Source: Bog-473 sp963764305
GTDB taxonomy: Bacteria; Actinomycetota; Acidimicrobiia; Acidimicrobiales; RAAP-2
Direction: 5' to 3'
DNA: 64,000 nucleotides
Assembly: GCA_963764305.1 (NCBI GenBank)
Contig: CAVXSD010000005.1
Location: 434,001-498,000 of the forward strand
The notes beneath the pieces are model-generated. The model worked only from the letters and a program-made list of their open reading frames with translations, was not told where the DNA came from and did no database searches. A program made the position numbers and the translations under genes. Shown here piece by piece: positions 61,294 to 64,000 of this stretch (position 1 is its first letter; each line of letters starts with the position of its first letter).

Positions 61294-61845
61294 TCAGGCT
61301 GAGGGTGCGGACTCGTCGTTGTCCCCGCCTAACGCCGTCGTCAGTCCGTTCAGGTCGGCCACCGTGACGGTGAGCGCTGAATGGCCGGTCCTCCGAAGTG
61401 GCGACGGCACCTTTTCCGCGAAGTGAATGCATACACCGCCGTCATGGTTCGTTCCAAAGGTCAATCCATCGTCGACCCGTGACATGCGAACTCCGCACGC
61501 CGTCCACCAGCGATAGTGCCGGGTGATGTGCGCACCAGAGATGTTTGCACGCGGCGTCACGATCTTGAAGAGGCCGAAGGTCGCCACAAATGTGCCTTCA
61601 TCAGTGAGGGTCACGCCGTCCCTTGCGGGCCGCAGCAAGAAGGGCAACACCACGGGCAGGTAGCGCTTGTTGATCGCGTAGCCGAAGTGCTCGGACACCT
61701 TGCTCACGATATCGGCGGGCGGCGAGCTGATGGCCTGACATGGCGACGGTGTTGACCCGATGGGGTGTTCTGCACGACCGAACCGTGGGTTGGCCAGGGT
61801 GAAGAGCATCGTCCACCTGGCCGGTGTAACATGCGGGCACCTCAA
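61294..61845 (-). CDS. Conserved hypothetical protein
   Basis: A protein of up to 183 residues. RYLPVVLPFLLRPARDGVTLTDEGTFVATFGLFKIVTPRANISGAHITRHYRWWTACGVRMS and VDDGLTFGTNHDGGVCIHFAEKVPSPL form an all-beta core, and HSALTVTVADLNGLTTALG ends it. Similar proteins of unknown function are frequent in high-GC actinobacteria. The start is unclear: the core begins near residue 44, so ATG 61809 or an unmarked later start could be right. No signal peptide or membrane helix is convincing. Confidence 0.6.
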   Translation of the reverse strand: MRCPHVTPARWTMLFTLANPRFGRAEHPIGSTPSPCQAISSPPADIVSKVSEHFGYAINKRYLPVVLPFLLRPARDGVTLTDEGTFVATFGLFKIVTPRANISGAHITRHYRWWTACGVRMSRVDDGLTFGTNHDGGVCIHFAEKVPSPLRRTGHSALTVTVADLNGLTTALGGDNDESAPSA

Positions 61846-61992
61846 TTCGGGTCAAAGCGCCGCCGCTGACGGCGGCACAAGAGTGGCAGCGCTGTGGCGA
61901 CCAGATCGAATGGCGGGACCGTCGAGCCCTGGCACCTGCTCCGCCTTCACCCGACTTCCCACAGCGACGGGCGAAAAGGCTCACTACTCCTG

Positions 61993-62640
61993 ATGCCTCC
62001 GCCACGCAAAGCACTTCGCCACGCGCTTCCCGTGGTGCTCGAGGGTGTCATTGGTCCCCTGATCGTCTTCTATCTGCTCCTCGTCCTCACCGGTTTCAAA
62101 GGTGCGCTGATCGCCGCGCTCAGCTGGTCCTATCTGGCGCTGGGTCGGCGCCTGCTGAAGGGTGAGCGAGTCTCGATGTTGTTGTTGTTCGGAACCATCC
62201 TCCTCACCTTGAGGACGGTGATTGCCTTCGTGACGGGGAGTGCGTTCGTTTACTTTGCGCAACCGACGGCTGGTACCGTCGCCATCTCCGTTGCTCTCCT
62301 CATCTCCGCCGTCGTCGGCCGGCCCTTCACGCAGCGCTTTGCCCACGACTTTTGTCCCATGCACCCCGATATCATGAGCAGGCCCCTCGTTCGTCGGTTC
62401 TTCATCCGGATCTCAGTCCTCTGGGCGACCGTTCTGATGCTCAATGCGGCGCTCGTCTTCTGGTTGCTCGTCTCGTCGTCACTGCGTTCGTTCGTCATCG
62501 AGCGCTCGGCGGTGACGTACGGGCTCACTGCTATCGCGATTTTCATCTCCATCACCGGATTCATAGCGATGATGCGTCACGACGGCATCACAGTCCAGTG
62601 GGCGAACAGCCGGGCGCCCCGTCCCCACCCGGAGCTCTGA
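61993..62640 (+). CDS. VC0807-like multi-pass membrane protein
   Basis: A 215-residue protein with about five to six hydrophobic helices: VLEGVIGPLIVFYLLLVLTG, ALIAALSWSYLAL, VSMLLLFGTILLTLRTVIAFVTGS, VAISVALLISAVVG, ISVLWATVLMLNAALVFWLLV and AIAIFISITGFIAMM. The ALSWSYLALGRRLLKGERVS loop resembles the VC0807 family. Function unknown. ATG 61993 is preferred to the upstream in-frame start at 61894. Confidence 0.65.
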   Translation: MPPPRKALRHALPVVLEGVIGPLIVFYLLLVLTGFKGALIAALSWSYLALGRRLLKGERVSMLLLFGTILLTLRTVIAFVTGSAFVYFAQPTAGTVAISVALLISAVVGRPFTQRFAHDFCPMHPDIMSRPLVRRFFIRISVLWATVLMLNAALVFWLLVSSSLRSFVIERSAVTYGLTAIAIFISITGFIAMMRHDGITVQWANSRAPRPHPEL

Positions 62641-62712
62641 CCGCCCAACACGGCGTACGGGTTTCACCCAAGCCAACTGGGGGCAAGGCTGCACTCCGGG
62701 AAGGAGCGTGCA

Positions 62713-63105
62713 ATGAACCGCAGCGACGTCAACCCGTGGGTGTGGTCAAAAGCCTTCGGTTTCTCTCAGGGCGTGGAGGTGAGCGCAGCCAGTCGGTTCC
62801 TCGTGTGCTCCGGCCAGACGGCGATCGCGGCCGATGGCTCACCGCCCGAGGAAACTGACATGGGTACTCAGGTGCGCAAGGCCTTCGATAACCTGCAGGC
62901 GGTGCTCGCGGCCGCTGGTATGAGTCCAGCCGACGTGATCCGTATCAATTACTACACGACCAACGTCGACGAGCTCATAGAAGTTCTCGGCCCGTTGGCT
63001 CAGGAGTTCCTTGGCAGCAACCTTCCTGCTTCCACCCTCCTCGGCGTGTCACGGCTTGCCTTCCCCCAGCTCAAGATCGAGATAGAAGCGCTGGCCGCTC
63101 TTTAG
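62713..63105 (+). CDS. RidA/YjgF family protein lacking the catalytic arginine
   Basis: A 130-residue trimer-type protein. RFLVCSGQTAIAADGS, VRKAFDNLQAVLAAAGMSPADVIRINYYTTNVDELIEVLG and KIEIEALAAL match the family. Active RidA imine deaminases have an Arg in the PARS segment; here it reads PAST, so the Arg is absent and deaminase activity is doubtful. A related role, such as a Rid4-7-type enzyme, is open. ATG 62713 follows GGGAAGGAG. Confidence 0.85.
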   Translation: MNRSDVNPWVWSKAFGFSQGVEVSAASRFLVCSGQTAIAADGSPPEETDMGTQVRKAFDNLQAVLAAAGMSPADVIRINYYTTNVDELIEVLGPLAQEFLGSNLPASTLLGVSRLAFPQLKIEIEALAAL

Positions 63106-63218
63106 CGACGTCTCCCGTCTCAGGCGCTCGCTCCTGAATCCTGTCGCTCGAACCCACGGTCTGAGCCCAAGTGAAGTCAGAGAGTTGGCATCACAGGCTC
63201 CCGGTTACCCTGCGTCCC

Positions 63219-63415
63219 GTGACTGACCGTGCAACAGGGTTCCCCAAAGGCATCAGCGCACCTGCGGCGAGAGCCTTGGAGGGAGCTGGTTACACAAAGC
63301 TCAGCGAGTTGGCCGATGTACCGTGTCTGAGTTGGAGAAGCTTCACGGAATGGGACCAAACACGCTGCGGGTTCTTCAAGAAGCCCTCGAAGAAACGGGT
63401 CGCTCGCTTGGGTAG
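63219..63415 (+). pseudogene. Small helix-hairpin-helix protein, single-base deletion near 63319
   Basis: From GTG 63219 the first frame reads GFPKGISAPAARALEGAGYTKLSELADV. After a missing base it continues in the next frame with TVSELEKLHGMGPNTLRVLQEALEETGRSLG and a TAG. The repaired product has about 65 residues and is a typical HhH (RNA-polymerase-alpha-CTD-like) small protein of unknown role. The two halves fit the family perfectly, so the lesion is either very recent or a sequence error. Confidence 0.7.
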
Positions 63416-63492
63416 AAGTGCCCGGATCCGATGCGTTCGGGATGACTCTGGCTTCACACGTACAGATGGCTCTGCGCCTTGTTATCCCTCGG

Positions 63493-63891
63493 CTACCCCT
63501 CGGTTCCCTCGGCGAAGACCCACATCGGGTATCCCTGCCGAAGCACGTCGAGATGCATCGTCCACTCACGGTCCCTCAGTACCTCGATATCGTCGAGGGT
63601 GACGGTGCGACCCGTGTCTGTAAAACCCCAAGAGAACCCCAGGAGAGGCACGACGCGCCGGGCCTGCAACTGTGCGACTTCGTCGAGTGGGGTGGTTGCC
63701 AAAAAGCTGTGCGCCACCCACTTGAGAGGATTCCGGACCCAACGCGACGGCGCGTCAAAGAGGATCGGGCGCTGCCCGTACCAGCAGTATGGCGAAGGGG
63801 CGTCGCCGAACAGTCCGAAGGGATCCAGCTCGAATCGCACACCGCTGGATTCGTTGTCCGTGGAGCGAACGAGCTGCACCCAACCGAACAT
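63493..63891 (-). CDS. Conserved hypothetical protein
   Basis: A 132-residue protein rich in Trp and aromatic residues: PLKWVAHSFLATTPLDEV, VVPLLGFSWGFTDTGRTVTLDDIEVLRDREWTMHLDVLRQGYPMWVFAEG. The pattern of a final W..H...L...YP.W.F is seen in small proteins of unknown function in several phyla. No signal peptide or membrane helix. The stop at 63493 leaves a 77-bp gap to the convergent HhH gene. Confidence 0.5.
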   Translation of the reverse strand: MFGWVQLVRSTDNESSGVRFELDPFGLFGDAPSPYCWYGQRPILFDAPSRWVRNPLKWVAHSFLATTPLDEVAQLQARRVVPLLGFSWGFTDTGRTVTLDDIEVLRDREWTMHLDVLRQGYPMWVFAEGTEG

Positions 63892-64000
63892 TGAACGGTA
63901 CCCGCGCGGGGTAATTGACGGTTGCGGTACAAACAGGAAAGCCCTTCGCTACCGACCACCAGCATCCGTAGAAGTCCGGATCCTCGTTTGCAACACATTC

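Overview
High-GC bacterial DNA that reads as an actinobacterium, most likely of the Acidimicrobiia. The reasons are: a WhiB protein, a mycothiol-enzyme-type (maleylpyruvate isomerase-like) protein, an LCP cell-wall ligase, cysteine-rich ribosomal proteins L28 and L32, a PadR/membrane-protein pair, many GTG starts, and several starts that have no Shine-Dalgarno sequence but a TAGGGT-like hexamer about 6 to 8 bases upstream. The taxon is an inference from gene content and style. No rRNA or tRNA gene was found.

Layout. 0-3.2 kb: the end of an FtsX-type permease broken by an in-frame TAA, a tiny gene, and a remnant of an Ig-repeat surface protein. 3.2-6.9 kb: xseA-xseB, a metallo-beta-lactamase-fold hydrolase and a frameshifted FAD reductase. 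7.5-13.8 kb: a secreted Thr-rich VWA protein with nine 318-bp Ig-like repeats, carrying many frameshifts, followed at once by a frameshifted L,D-transpeptidase and a long poly-C tract. 14-18.7 kb (minus strand): glpD, an alkyl-DHAP-synthase-like FAD enzyme (frameshifted) and an FGGY kinase, each overlapping the next by 4 bp. 18.9-24.3 kb: DUF3293, a PadR regulator with a perfect palindromic operator and its membrane partner, an orotate-PRTase-like protein, then a Fur/PerR regulator, rubrerythrin, Fe-S oxidoreductase and DUF3501. 24.5-31 kb: whiB, LCP, acyl-CoA dehydrogenase, trpD, galK and a CaiB-type CoA transferase. 31-32 kb: a scar of two truncated genes, a 12-bp minisatellite and a 24-bp dyad motif. 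32-38.5 kb: a stand-alone AsnC ligand-binding domain, an MFS transporter, pckG, thiL, rpmB and a DAK2/FakA-like gene; several of these carry indels.

38.5-50.9 kb is a conserved housekeeping run: recG, rsmD, coaD, a coiled-coil gene, DUF177, rpmF, plsX, acpP, rnc, mutM, smc, ftsY. After a short accessory block (a DinB-like enzyme, an FKBP lipoprotein and a protein resembling DUF6687) the second conserved run begins: ffh, rpsP, khpA, rimM, trmD, rplS, DUF2469, yraN. Together these cover the SRP pathway (ftsY and ffh), ribosome assembly and fatty-acid/phospholipid initiation (plsX, acpP). The end of the window holds an enoyl-CoA hydratase, a short NfeD-like/SPFH pair, a minimal zinc peptidase, a nucleotide-cyclase remnant and small conserved genes.

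Two cross-cutting features deserve attention. (1) At least seven otherwise intact genes carry one- or two-base indels, and most of those that can be resolved are a single extra base in a G/C run. This looks more like sequence error than biology and should be settled first. (2) Short tandem repeats (8-21 bp units) sit at gene ends in at least six places.
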